The notes under the pieces were generated by a model that saw only the letters and a list, made by a program, of their open reading frames with translations, was not told where the DNA came from and searched no databases. This document shows, one piece after another, positions 11,669 to 23,608 of a stretch of DNA of 64,000 nt. Source of the stretch: Hansfordia pulvinata. Lineage: Eukaryota; Ascomycota; Sordariomycetes; Xylariales. The stretch lies in the NCBI GenBank assembly GCA_006538405.1, contig BJKQ01000027.1:62001-126000 (forward strand). The letters run 5' to 3'. The translations under genes were made by a program, and so were the position numbers. The first letter of the stretch is position 1; each line of letters starts with the position of its first letter.

Positions 11669-13137
11669 TTCATGCCGGGCTGATTTCACTTGTCTTTGCC
11701 CCCACACGACACTCGGCCGAGTTTGACCCTTCACACCGAGAACTTTCTTCACCTCCAAAGGCCGAGTCGTCACAACATCATGATTTCCTACTTTACTTTT
11801 TCTCACTTCGCCTTTCGCCTTTCTTCCGCTTGGTTAGGGCTTCTGTCTCTTACTTCCTTTGCACATACGATTTATGGAACCACCCAGGAATGAGAGGAGC
11901 CCGCGTTGGACCAAGTGCGTTATTTGAGAGCCGGAACATTTCCCGGGCAGGCGAACAGGGGTTGGATCGATTAACCTGGATTCGGAAGACTGGGAGGGTC
12001 GGAGTATGCGCCCAGTTGCTCACAGGACCGCCAGGATATGGTACGGACACGACTTGAATGATACCCCAGGGGTGTGGAATGGAAAAGCACCAGAAATAAT
12101 CCCACCGACCCTGGAGAACTAAACAGAGCGATATAATCCTAATGGACAGTATGCGGCCAGCAACTTCCAGATATGAAATAGAAAGATTTCCACAATCTGG
12201 CAGAAAATGCCGACGTGGCTGATCCGAGTCATGCTGTGTGCCTGGGCTCTGACAGCATGGCGGCCTTGTAGTGATTCATTCCAGATGCGTCGCGATTGAA
12301 TCGGGCAGCAGATGCCGGGACATCAACGCGGAGGCGAGCTCGGTATGCCTCCTCGCTTGATGGTCAATTCGACCAGGGTTGGCGATCGAGTGACGTGGTG
12401 TGAGAGGTCGTGTGAGGATGAGCTCGCGCCATGACGTAGTCGGCATTCGTTGGTGTCGGTACCTGATGCTGTGTCGGGGGACTCGTGCCTCGTGGGGGGA
12501 GGGAAAGCACCTACTGGGTGGAAAGCCGGGGGCTGCGTACCCCGCTAGAGGCAGCCACCCAAGTGCTAAAGCCACTTCCTACACGGCTCAGCTAGGTACC
12601 TCGCGCAGTATTCCAGCTGCGCAGGTACCCGACGTCAGGATTTGGTGAAAGCCGGAGGCCCAGGAGCTACGCCTTTTGCATCATATCAGACGTCGTCCGG
12701 TGTCGTGTGCCCCTCCTCCGCCCGCCCCCGGTCTTGCCGACTCCGATCGTCCCTGTGTCTGTCCGTCTGCGCCGCCCTCTTGTTCCGCCACAGCCCTACA
12801 TCAAGGTCTCCGACCACCTGTACCCGTCAGTCTACTATCCAATCCACCCATCGCTCTCTTCAACCTACCATAACCTAAGTGTACCATTGGTCCGACGTCT
12901 CTTGTTGACACCGCCTTCTCCTAGCTAGATCTCTGCGCTCAACCCTGTCTCGCATCCCTCCTGCGCCTGCGCCAATTGCTCATCGCCTGACTATCGCATC
13001 TCCAGCTCGGGTTTACCTCCGGACGAGGCTCAGCAAGCAAGCAGCGTACTCGATACCGAACGCCACCCCTCGGGCCCTTGCCCCGGTTCATCCATCTCGG
13101 CACATATCAGCATTCAGCACCGATACTCTTTGTCAAC
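11669..13137. other. Intergenic 1.5 kb
   Basis: Contains the 3' flank of the glycosyltransferase gene and, from about 12680, a pyrimidine-rich stretch that looks like promoter and 5' UTR of the OSBP gene. I see no additional gene or repeat. Confidence 0.5.
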
Positions 13138-14661
13138 ATGGCCGACGCCTCCCCAACCCCCAGGCCTCCGGCGCCTCCTGGACATCATTCATCAAGGTCC
13201 GTGTCTCCATATGTGCAACAAGCGCGCGCGACCCAGGCTATTAGCATCCATGTCTATCCTGGGTCTTGATCTGGCGGCCGGATTTCTCTCACCCCCGTTC
13301 ATGGGCTTGCGATTTTCGCATCGCCCAGGCCCGCGTACCGCAAATCTCGATCATACTGACGCAGTACCGCTCCCTGCTAGGCCCTGTCATCGTTCAACGG
13401 CGACCTCTCTTCTATGACAGCCCCTCCTTTCATCCTGTCCGCAACGAGTCTCACTGAATATAGCTCGTACTGGTGCGAGCACCCGTCCGTCTTCGTCGCC
13501 CCAGCAAAGGAGAAGGACCCTGCCAAGCGCGCTCTGCTGGTCCTCAAGTGGTTTTTGACCACTCTCAAGCAACAGTACGCCAGCCGCAGCGAGAAGTATG
13601 GCAATGAAAAGAAGCCTCTGAACCCTTTCCTCGGCGAGCTCTTTGTCGGGAAGTGGGACGACGCTGCTGGCACCACCGAGTTGGCCAGCGAGCAGGTTAG
13701 GTATGTTTATTTCCTCTGGGATTGCGACGCTTCGGGCTCGTCATCCGCAACCCGCTTCTAGGGCCAGCAATGCTGACCACAACACAGCCACCATCCTCCG
13801 GCCACTGCGTACAGCATCACCAACAACGAGACCGGCGTTCACCTGCAGGGCTACAATGCCCAGAAGGCCAGCTTCAGCAAGACGATATACATCAAGCAGC
13901 TCGGCCACGCCATTCTGACCGTCCCCGACCCTTCCGACCCCTCGAAGAAGGAAACCTACTTGATCAGCCTGCCTGGACTGCACGTTGAAGGTCTTCTGTT
14001 TGGATCACCCTTTATGGAACTCGATGGTCACTCCTTCATCTCCTCGTCCACGGGGTACACTGCCAAGATCGACTACAGCGGCAAAGGGTGGTTGAGCGGC
14101 AAGAAGAACAGCTTCGTTGCTACGCTCTACCCCACCGGCAAGGAGAAGGAGGCTGTCTACAACTGCTCCGGGCAGTGGACCAAGGCTTTCGAGATCCACA
14201 AGGGCGGCGCCAAGCACAACAGCTCCTCGACGCTGCTTGAGACCTGGGACCCGGAGAAGGTCAGCACCTCGCCGCTTCAGCTGGCCCCTATCGAGAAGCA
14301 GCACCCGCTGGAGTCGCGCAAGGCCTGGCGCGCCGTTGCCGAGGGCATCAAGAAGGGCGACATGGATCTCGTCAGCCGCGAGAAGACCAAGATTGAGAAT
14401 GCCCAGCGTGCCGCCCGCAAGCGCGAAGCTGCGGACGGCACGGAGTGGGTTCGCCGGTATTTCACAGCCCTGCCGGCAGGTTCTCCCGATGAGATACTTG
14501 ACCAGCTCGCTCCCCACGTCGGGGTCAGCACGAACGGCGATGCGGACAAGACCGGCGGGTTGTGGCGATTCGACCCGGCCAAGAACGCAAAGGTCAAGGA
14601 GGAACAGTTGAGCGACGAGCAAATAGCAGCCATTGCACGTGATCTTCTCGGGCAGGTGTAG
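13138..14661 (+). CDS. Oxysterol-binding protein, Kes1/Osh4 type (one apparent 1-base deletion)
   Basis: A cytosolic lipid transfer protein that exchanges sterol and PI4P between membranes. Exons are 13138-13196, 13381-13700 and 13788-14661. The signature EQVSHHPP of the OSBP-related domain is split by intron 2 (GTATGT..CAG) within its Ser codon. The core begins [15 protein letters not shown] and has no PH domain, as in short Kes1-like members. In exon 1 the frame from the ATG at 13138 is one base out of register with the conserved SWTSFIK segment. One extra C in the run 13157-13161 repairs it and gives about 417 residues, the usual size, with phase 0 into exon 2. Intron 1 has an atypical GTCCGT donor and a TAG acceptor. 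A different first exon upstream is possible but less simple. Confidence 0.9.
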
Positions 14662-15477
14662 GGCATGGATGAACAGTGAGTGGATGCGTGGGTAGTTCAG
14701 TGGCGCGTGCGGCGGCGCGTGTGAATATGCGCAGGACAGATCGCTGTGATACAGAGCTTCAACATGTGTATCTTGACCAGCAGCCCTCCTGTCGCCTATT
14801 GGGGTTGGGCGAGGCCTATCAAGGAGGCCTCTGCTTTCCATTCCTATAAATACCACTTGATTCCAACGGTGACGGCCGGTTTCGTTTTGATCCAGTCCCT
14901 TGACTTCTTAATTGGGGGTCGTCTAGACATGCATGGCCCAGCGAAATAGAGACTGTGATTCTAGCATGGATGCGACCGGAAACGACACGGCCGGCATGTG
15001 CCCCTGTCAGTGCCTCCACGGCATGAGGTACTTGAAAGGGTGTCCGCGACCATGTCGTGGCCGAAATTTGACCGGCAAGCCATTGCGTAGACTGGGTCGG
15101 TCGGATGCATAATCGATTGTGCCTTTCTCGGCTCCAAAGTCCACAGCCGACCTCAGGGGGGGTTTCCCTGGTACGCGCGCGAATGACGGGACCCGACATG
15201 CGACATGCACCCTTTACGTCTTTTGTGGGAGGCAGTGGGAAGAGCAGTTTCGGCCGTCTCTGACACCCTGGTGGGTTGTTGCATCCGCAGACACTGCTTG
15301 GGAGACGGACGCCCGCGATTGCGCGAAATGCGATCGCCGAGCCAGATTGCCATCTCGCATTCAGGCTTGCTTGCCAGAGTGTGGACAAGGGCAGGCCCCG
15401 TGCTTTGTGGAATATATACAGTTTAAATTGATGCCAATGGTATCCACAACCCAGCACCTAAAACGTGCTAACCGCGA
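14662..15477. other. Intergenic 0.8 kb
   Basis: Lies between the OSBP stop and tRNA-Ser. I see no gene. The frames present have no family resemblance. Confidence 0.5.
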
Positions 15478-15572
15478 GGCGCTGTGACCGAGTGGTTAAG
15501 GTGATGGCCTGCTATCTCGATAGTTGTTAGCCATTCTCTTCGGAGGCGTGAGTTCGAATCTCATCGGCGTCG
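15478..15572 (+). tRNA. tRNA-Ser(GCU) with a ~14-nt intron
   Basis: The acceptor stem GGCGCTG (15478-15484) pairs with CGGCGTC (15565-15571) through two G-U wobbles. The D-arm is ACC GAGTGGTTAA GGT. The anticodon stem ATGGC/GCCAT encloses CT-GCT-A, then an intron of about 14 nt, then A. A long variable arm (CTC TTCG GAG) identifies a serine-type tRNA. The T-arm is GTGAG TTCGAAT CTCAT. The anticodon GCU reads AGC and AGU. A TTTT Pol III terminator follows at 15582-15585. Confidence 0.93.
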
Positions 15573-16092
15573 GGTTTATTCTTTTGCTCGTGTCCCCGAC
15601 CAGCCAGTCAGTGAGCGTTTTCTTTCGATATTCACGTTACCCGCTTGTTTGATGGCCTGATTCGTATTTTGCTTTCTTGCTTTTCTTTCTTTGAAGAAGT
15701 GGCCCCTGTCACGCGATATGTGCTGTCTCAACAAGAGTCTCATTCAAGATGGAAGTCAGATGCGACACGCCTAGTTGCCCAGGTTCGTAGATTCCGGTAC
15801 GGAGCCAGCAGCGGCAATCCCTCAAGGGTTTCAGAGGTTCTTGTTCACATCCGGGTTTCCATTGAGGGCCATAATCAGGCGCTTTTCAAACCCCCCAGGG
15901 TCGAGACCAGACACGGCTGGGGCTCATGCATCGTAACATCTCTACGAGCGCACTATTGGAGTCTATGTAAGGTACCTTATGTATCCGACGCCGCGAAGTT
16001 TTTGTCGTGCTCTTCTCCCACGTCACGTAATTGATTCCTCTCTCTCTCACACACACACTCTCTCTCTCTCCAGTACCGCCCGAGCCCGCTCT
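15573..16092. other. Intergenic 0.5 kb
   Basis: Holds the tRNA terminator at its left edge and a TC/CA-rich stretch (about 16036-16070) just past the stop of the minus-strand rhodopsin-like gene. Otherwise I see nothing. Confidence 0.5.
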
Positions 16093-17715
16093 CTAGTGAG
16101 GCTCGACGTCGGGGCCGTTCCATATGAACTCCTTCTTGACGACGATGCCGCCGAGCTGCCGGCCGTCGTAATCGTAGTCGTCCCCTTCCTCCTCCTCGGA
16201 GCTGTTGTTGTTGTTGTTGTCCCACCGCTGCTGCCGCTGCCGCTGCCGGGCGGCGATGCCGACGGTCTGCCTGTGCTTGCGGTGGGCCGGGGTGGCCGGG
16301 TCGCACTCGTAGCCGTTCTCCAGGCGGTAGAAGTCGCCCTCGGCCGCGCCGCTCTGGCTCCCGAGCCCCGCTGCTGCGTTGCCGCCGACGACCTTGCTCT
16401 TCAGGCTGGACAGCGGGACGCTGCCTTTGGACGAGGGTCCCCCGCCGCCGGAGGAAGAGGAGGCGGTGGCGCGGGTGGACATGACGGTGCCGTGCTTGAG
16501 CTTGCGGTAGACGGGGGGCAGGAGGGGCAGGCAGGCGCCGATGATGGCGACGTAGACCTCGACCACGGCCGCGGTGGCGGTGAGGGTGAACTGCTCTGAC
16601 GGCGAGTGTCAGTCTTGCGTATTCGGCTGTCGCCAGAGGGGGGGGGGGGGGGGTTGCTGTTGTTGTTTGAAGAGTTGCTAAACCCCCCACCGCATCGTTG
16701 CTGACGAGGGCGCGGTCTGCTTGTTGCTTGCTGGGCAGGGAAAGGTAAGGTGGTTATAGCCAAGTACTCACTGGTGAAGTTGGTGATGCCTTCTTGCCGC
16801 AAGATGTGAATCGTGATGGCGCGCACGAGGCTGGCAGCGAAAGCTCTGAGGGAGTGGTGTCAGCTTTTCCCACTCCGTCTGTCTTCTCCTGGAAGCCCCA
16901 GGGCAGAAAGCAGACTACGGTACTCACATGGCGCCCAGGGCGAAGACGGCGCAGACGGCGACGCGCTTGGAGAAGGAGGTCTGCAGGCGCAGGACCTCCT
17001 GGATGGGGAGCAGGATGGTGAGGGCGTCGATGACGCAGTTGAGGGCGCCGTTGATGAGGTAGAACTTGAGGTAGTCGATGCAGTAGCCGTCGAGGGTCGG
17101 GTCCCACCACCGCTGGATGGGCACGCACTGCAGGCCCGTGGTGACGTTGACGGCGACCATCCAGCCGACGGACAGGGCGCCGAGGACGTAGCAGCCCGCC
17201 CGCACCGTCCGGGTCGGGAAGACGCGCGCGTAGAAGACGAGGACGGACAGCTTGATGAGCGGGGCGGCGACGCCCCAGGTGATGGACACGGCCAGGACCA
17301 GCTGTTTTGTGCGCGCGCGCGTAGAACGTCAGATCATCGTGTCACGGGGAGAGAGAAATTCGAGACTAGGAGGGGGGATCTCTGGAGTTGCTTAGTCTCC
17401 TCTCTTTTGAGTAGTCCGTACCTTCATCAGCAGCACAATGGCCAGGGGGTTCTCGGCCATGACGAGGCCGACGTCGCGGCCCAGGCCGGCGTGGGCGACG
17501 GCCTCGATGCCGAAGCCGAGGGACAGGTGGTGCACGAGCAGGGCGGCCAGGGCCAGGTAGTCGTCGGCGCCGCAGGGCAGCCGGGTGAGGAAGCGGGCCC
17601 AGAAGCGCAGGGCGACGAGGGCGGTGGCGATGACGCCGAGCGCGGTGCACAGGGCGATGAAGACGATGCCATCGTTGGTGTAGTCGGCTGCCGGCAGCTC
17701 ATCGGTGGAAGTCAT
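16093..17715 (-). CDS. Fungal rhodopsin-like 7-TM integral membrane protein (PTH11-related group)
   Basis: Four exons (17422-17715, 16928-17301, 16772-16845, 16093-16595) give 414 residues, with donors GTACGG, GTGAGT and GTGAGT and all phases consistent. The first exon has a short extracellular N-terminus, then helices including IVFIALCTALGVIATALVALRFWAR, the 'RF.AR' end typical of this fungal family. Exon 2 has SITWGVAAPLIKLSVLVFYARVF and an aromatic WWDPTLDGYC loop, also characteristic. Later helices include VVEVYVAIIGACLPLLPPVY. The ~120-residue cytosolic tail is Ser-, Gly-, Gln- and Asn-rich and ends FIWNGPDVEPH. These proteins are thought to be surface receptors or sensors, but without the N-terminal CFEM domain seen in classical PTH11. 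The ligand is unknown. Confidence 0.85.
16638..16653. repeat. G16 homopolymer inside an intron
   Basis: A run of 16 G lies in the last intron of the rhodopsin-like gene (a C-run on its coding strand, upstream of the acceptor). Its length as assembled may be unreliable. Confidence 0.85.
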
Positions 17716-19866
17716 GGCGCCGTCGCGCGGGCGTGGGCATTATCCTTCTTTCTTGTTCTTCTTGTTTTTCTTCTTGTTCTCCTTCTTCTCCTCTCCTCTT
17801 CCTTTCCGATCTGTCCACGGCGGGCGTCCGAAAGTAATACTGGTCGCGCCCAAGGCGAGCGGGGAGACGAGACGGCCTTGTGCTTGTGCTTTGGGCTTGG
17901 GCTTGGGCTTGGCAGGTGACGTGAAGAAGCCGCGATCCTTTTTCGCGAGAAGCGTCCTGCGATCGAAGAAGGGCTCTTAATATCATCCCGCCTCGACTCT
18001 GCGGATGTACTCCGAATACTCCCCTCGGGCCCGTTCGTGCTCGGAGAGCCCACGCAGGCAGGGAGGGCCCCGATGGCGCCCCACGATCCACGGGCTCCAC
18101 AGAGCGCGCCCAGGGAACCCGCCGACGAGAGAGGGAGAGAGAAGAGTGTGCGTGCTCCGTAAGGAAGCGCGCAAGCGAACGCTGCGTTGCAACCTCTCCC
18201 CACGAACCCTGCTCCTCGTGGTTCGACCCCGGCCTAATAACATACTCCCGTATACTCGCAGCCCACCCACCCTGGCACCTGGCCAGAGTCCTCTGCCCAC
18301 GCGTTCCAACCCCCTTTGGACAATGTTCCCAGCGGCAGACTAGGTCCAGCCCTGTTCTTTTGAGAGTCGAAGATGTCGATCCTTCTTGGACTGAACTGAA
18401 CGGGGGAAGGGGGCAGTCAGCACAAGCACCTCCTCCTGGGCCATGTCTTCTTGGGTGGGTGCTCTCCGCCAGGCTGATCGGACACCGGTCCCGTTTTGCA
18501 GGCATGGCCTGGCTTCGCTAGCCTTATCGGCACGCAAGCGATCTGTCCCTCTTCTCCTCTCTGTCCATCTCCCTAGTCTCACTCTCTACTAGTCTCTGTT
18601 TTCTCTGCCCCTTACGACTGACTGCCTCTTCTTGGTCTTCCTCTTCACCAGGCCTCGAGGGGACCGCATCGCCCCGGGGGTGTCAGGGCACGAGGGCTCC
18701 TCCTCGCCTGCGAGCACTCGCAGGCCCGTCACGGATTTTGTTGGCGCAGGCAGAGCCGCCAGCCAACCCTTCTCTCGTGCCGGTCCCCACATGAACGCAT
18801 CCTGGGAATCAATCTTCAAGGGATTTCGCAAGCAATGCAACCTCGGAGCTCGAGAAGGCACGAAGGCGCCTCACCTCATTGGCGGCGAGGCAGCAAACGC
18901 AACAGCGGCCAGGCGGCCAGTTCGTTCGCGCGACTGTACTGCGGGTCATTTCCTTCTCTGGCCCCCCAAAGAAACTCGCCTCGCCCCCCGGTCCGGGCCG
19001 ACTGATCGCGTACCCGTTGGTTGGTGCTGGACGGGCCCCGCCGAATTAGGCCCCCAGAGACTGAACTGCACGATACTCCGTAGTGCTCATATTAGGCCCC
19101 GATGTCGCCGTGGAGAGACGGAGACGGCGACGCGCGACGAGGTCGTGCGAGGCTGGCCAGGCCTGGCCGGCCCTTGACCCTCCTTTCTTTCTTCGGCTGC
19201 CGCCCACGCACTCGCCAGTTGGAGGTTCCATGCGTGTGTGGGGGGGGAGGGTAGGCGGCCCTACGATACTCGTACGTGTCCACGCATACATATCCTCCGT
19301 ACGAGGACTTGCCGGATCGATCCTCCAAGACCGTGATGTGGGGGGGAGGGCCGGGGGTCCTACCCGTACTACGAGCGGTTCGCCTGAAGCATGCAAGCGC
19401 ACTGCATGGCTTGGCTTCCATGTTGTCTGGCTTGGGCAGAGAGGGAGAGAGAAGAGAGAAGAGAACGAGCCCTGACCCTGCCCGCAGGCCCACTGCCGAA
19501 ACTTACCGGCCCCACGTCGCTTGCGGGCCCCGTTTACGAGACAAGAGCCGAACCGGCAGAGTTTGGGGGGCACGGGGGGCCAGGAGTGAGGAACAACTCG
19601 CAGGGGGGGGAGCAGGACGACGTTGTGCCGGCCGTGTGTAAGCTGGCGGCGTTCATTCAGCCAGAACGGAGCCGGCGTCGGGATCGAGCATAGCGTAAGA
19701 GTAGCGTCGACCGGTTCTGGTTCTGCTCACTGGTCTTGCTGATCTTGCTGGTCTGAACTTGCCTTGCTGGTCTTGCTTTGCCTTGCTAGCCATCATGTTC
19801 GACGGGGAAAAGGAGGCGGCTCGTTCTGGCCGGCCACTGAGCTATTTTTTGTGGAGTCAACCCTTG

Positions 19867-19905
19867 CTTGGGTTCTTGAGTTCTTGGGTTCTTGGGTTCT
19901 TGGGT
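19867..19905. repeat. Imperfect 9-base tandem repeat (GTTCTTGGG)n
   Basis: About four copies with one substitution (TTGAG for TTGGG). It resembles telomere repeats only superficially, because the unit is 9 bases and lacks TTAGGG. Confidence 0.75.
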
Positions 19906-20744
19906 CGACTGCCGCGTCTTGGGAGGTGGGAGGAGGCAAGCAGACCGCCGATCGTCTCATCAGGCGACGACGACAATGTGCGGATGGGACGGTCACTGCC
20001 ATACGGGAACGCAGTTGTCAAGCCGCGACGGCCGCGGGTCCGGCGACTGGAGGGCACGAGGGGCAGCAGAGTCTATATGATAATACTAATAATAATAATG
20101 ATACTCATATTCCCACGGTCCATTGCGCCGTCTGGAGGGCGGGAACCTTTCCGCTTCCCCTCTTCATCACCGGGCTGCTAGCACATACTCGTGATTCTTC
20201 TATGGTCAGCTCTGTCTGCCTGCCGCCTGCCTGCTTGACTCTACACACACGCACACACGCACGCACACAGATACCTCTCCATCCCTGTCAGGAATCCTCC
20301 TGCCCTCCGGCTACAATATGCCCCTGCTCAGCTTGACGCCTGGGCCCGCTTGGCATCACCAGGCAGCCGCAATCCGTCACCAGCCGGCAGCGATAGGGGG
20401 CTCAGCGTGATGCATGAATGGTTGTCTCCAGCTTCAGCTTCGGGGAGTCAGGGACCAGTAGCAACGGTGAGCTACTGCTATACTGCTGTGGTGGTCAGCG
20501 AGCAGCATCCTAGCCAGCGCTAATGACTTAGCATTGTCCATCCTAACTCGTAGCCCGAGTTGCATCACTGACATATGACTAAAGAGCCGGAGGACATCCT
20601 AAGCTCTACTCTGCTCTGCTGTGCTCGACATGGTGAACTCCCTCAGCTCTTCCTCCAGCCTGAAGAGCTGCTGACAAGGGTCCCCGGAGAGTCGCAGCTA
20701 TCAGCTCCTCAGCCAACTCGAACGGGTCCTGTCCGTGTGCGTAT

Positions 20745-20775
<31 letters not shown>

Positions 20776-21598
20776 ATGCTTAGAGGATGCAGCCGCGTCT
20801 TGGCTGCAGTGTTGCAACGAACCCCTCATCCCCGCCGCAACTACTTGCCGCCCCAGGTTCAGGCCGACGACTCGCCACTGTGCGCCAGCTCGGCTGACTG
20901 CTGACAGACAGCTCGGCTTAGCTGCTTCCAGAACACGACACCCGCTGAGAAGAGCAGCCACAACAGCTCCCGTGGTCTCCAAACAGTGACAAGAGCTCCA
21001 TCACAGATCTCCGAGGCCAGCGTGAGCCGACTTACTCGTATGTCGCCGCCCGACCAGAAGAGTCGTGATCGTCGTGCAGCTGACCCGGCCGCGCATTGGA
21101 TACAGCGGGTGAGATCGCAGACTACGGCCGTACCCATCAGAATTATTACAGATAACAAATAGGATGAATAAAAGAGTGGCAAAGCCGAGGTGCAGCGGGA
21201 CCTCCCTCCTCCCCCCCCATAATTAATCGCCCTCCATGTTCGTCCGCACGCCCCATTTGTCTGCGAATCCGAGACCAGACCGACCAGACAGACCCATGGG
21301 CAGCCGGCGCAATTGACGGGCCCGTTCCCGGCCCTTCCGGCGCCGCGGTGGTGCGGGCATTGATGCAGACACGGAAACCTGGGGTATGCCTTCTAGAGCA
21401 TTTTACCTGGGTGAGGTGCTTTTTAACCTGGGTATGATAGGTGGTGAATGGCTGGATGCCGTCGATAAAGACACGACACCTACCTGCCTTACCTACCGAC
21501 TTTGTCGTGTATACTAAGTATATAAGAGTCGGGGTCTGTCAGTCTCGAGGCCACTCACTCACTTGGACTTGGTTGTCATTAATATCACCGGCCAACCT

Positions 21599-21618
21599 CC
21601 CCCCCCCCCCCCCCCCCC
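21599..21618. repeat. C20 homopolymer
   Basis: Twenty consecutive C 140 bases upstream of the epoxide hydrolase ATG. The true length is probably uncertain. Confidence 0.85.
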
Positions 21619-21758
21619 ACGTTGCAACACCTCGGCTTGCTCCTTCCCACGACAACACCCCACCTTCCTCTCCTTCCCTTGAATCTCACCACCCCGCCTT
21701 CCTCTCCCATATTTTGAATCTCATCATCACCACCACCACCACCACCACAACCACAACC

Positions 21759-22764
21759 ATGGAGTCCCTCACGCACAAGACGTTCAAAACGTCGCGCGGC
21801 TACACGTACAGCTACTACATCCACCGGCCGGAGGGCCCGCCGACGGGCAAGCCGGCGCTGTACATGTGCCACGGCTTCCCCGACGACGCGCACATGTGGG
21901 CCGACGTGGTGCCGGCGCTGCTGGACAGCGGCCACGTGCTCGTGGTGCCCGACCAGCTGGGCTACGGCGGCACCTCCAAGCCGACCGACCCCAAGGAGTA
22001 CGCGTCCCGGGCCATGGCCGACGACGCCCACGAGCTGCTCGACGCCGAGGGCATCGGCCAGATCATCCCCGTCGGCCACGACTGGGGCTCCTTCGCCGCC
22101 CAGCGCGCCTACCTGTGGCGCCCCGAGCGCTGCGCCGGCCTCATCCTGCTCAACGTCGCCTACATGCCCCCATGAAGGACCCCTTCGACCTGCCCGCCGT
22201 CCTCGACATGACCGAGAAGCTACTCGGCCACCCCATCTACGCCTACTGGGAGTTCTTTACCGCCCCCGACGCCCCCGACGTCCTCGACGCCCACCTCGAG
22301 GCCGCCTTCGATCTGCTGCACTGGGACGACCCGGACGCCATGACCAAGCTGTGCTGCGTCCGCGGCGCCACCCGCCAGCTCATCACCACCACCCTCCCGG
22401 CTCCCTGCCCCTCAAGCCCTACGCCCAGCGCCCGGGTTTCAAGGACGCCTGGATCGCCCGCATGCGCCGCGACCGCTTCGAGGGCCCGCTGTGCTGGTAC
22501 CGCGCCACCGTCGACAACGTCCACCACGAGTCCGAGAAGGCCATCCCCGACGCCAACGCCGCCATCGCCACCCCCGTCCTCTACCTCAGCGGCACCCGCG
22601 ACACCGTCTGCCGCACCGACGGCATGGAAGCCGTCAAGGGCCTCGTCCCCGACGTCACCACCCTCATCGTCGAGTCCAACCACTGGACCCCCTTTGACAA
22701 GCCCGTCGAGATCCGCGAGAAGATGGCCGAGTGGCTCAAGGAGAAGTACCCCGGCGGCGCGTAG
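21759..22764 (+). CDS. Epoxide hydrolase, alpha/beta-hydrolase fold (two apparent 1-base deletions)
   Basis: Soluble epoxide hydrolase, opening epoxides to diols through an Asp-ester intermediate. The HGFPDD oxyanion motif follows the first strands. The nucleophile elbow is GHDWGS with Asp at about 108, an Asp rather than Ser, as expected for epoxide hydrolases. The lid tyrosine is probably in YAYWEFF. The C-terminal catalytic His lies in ESNHWTPF, preceded by the acid strand PVLYLSGTRDTVC. The frame breaks twice: in the C5 run 22167-22171 (before MKDPFDLP) and between about 22390 and 22412 (before PLKPYAQRPGF). One additional C at each gives an uninterrupted 335-residue protein of normal length, without introns. 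As given, the first frame stops at 22173-22175. It is followed on the same strand by the NmrA-like and TauD-like genes. Confidence 0.88.
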
Positions 22765-23608
22765 GACGCTGGTGCTGGCTGGCTGGGGCCACGGAGGCCG
22801 ACAGGCGGGCAGACCGATACGATAGATCATAGCGAGTTTGTTTTTAGCAATCGATACAGTCGTGCCCTCGCTCCATTTCCGTGTGTACATCATGCCGCCT
22901 GCTTCTCCTCCCCCTGTTGCACTCCGGAAAACCTCGTCATATCCTCCAGCCCGCCAGCCATCCAGCAACGTGCACCACACACCTCAGCGAGGATGCAGTA
23001 CACTGGCGATCAGAGCAGCCCTTGGACTTGAAATAGCTCTCCGAACCGGCCTCGAGCCGGAGGTAAAACCCCCTTGCCGGTGTGGTAATCGCCAGCGCCC
23101 CCATCTCTTCCCCATCAAATTAGGCAAGTCCGTATCTCCGGGCCGGGACGACTCCCCGAAAGCCGCCAATGTCCGTGGATCCGGCTCGTTCCCCCTCCTC
23201 CATCCGGCAACGTTGCTTCATCCGGCAACGTCTGTTAGTATTTGCGCCCCGTTCGACCCTGCGATGCGCCGATAGCTCCGTTCTTCTGGTCGGGGCGTCG
23301 CAGTGTCTTGTGATGGCGCATCCCACCGTCCGACATCAGATCCTCGGAGGTAAGCACCGGGACGTAACGCCGGTACCGCCGACAGGGCTGGAGTCGAGAC
23401 GAGGGCGCATAGCGACACGTCGAGAGGAAGAGCGTGCAACAGGAACGACATGCCGGAGCAACCTCGAGGTGCGTGAAGAGTCGTCCCATATGAATCCAGA
23501 CGAACCTATAAGAATGGGCTCACGCCGAGTATTCGTGTGTGCAACTTGCTGGAGGTCATCGAGACCAAATCAGGTATCTATCACCAACCGAGCGTACACA
23601 GCCGCAGC
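22765..23608. other. Intergenic 0.84 kb
   Basis: Lies between the epoxide hydrolase and NmrA-like genes. A short direct repeat CATCCGGCAACGT occurs twice near 23201-23232. I see no gene. Confidence 0.5.

Larger units (their letters stand above)
17716..21758. other. Gene-free 4 kb interval
   Basis: No supported gene. It contains short tandem repeats: (TTGGGC)n at about 17890-17915, a 9-base GTTCTTGGG repeat at about 19867-19905, CTTGCTGGT-like repeats at 19731-19790, and (GCT)n at about 20746-20773. There are two copies of TACTCGTA (19267 and 21033) and a C20 homopolymer (21599-21618). The last ~200 bases are pyrimidine-rich with CACCAC repeats directly before the epoxide hydrolase start and look like its promoter and 5' UTR. 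Confidence 0.5.

Noticed and set aside
19867..19905. Interstitial telomere repeat
   Set aside because: The unit GTTCTTGGG is 9 bases and does not contain TTAGGG.
17716..21758. Hidden transposon in the 4-kb gene-free interval
   Set aside because: I found no reverse transcriptase, integrase or transposase motif in any frame and no terminal repeats bounding the interval.
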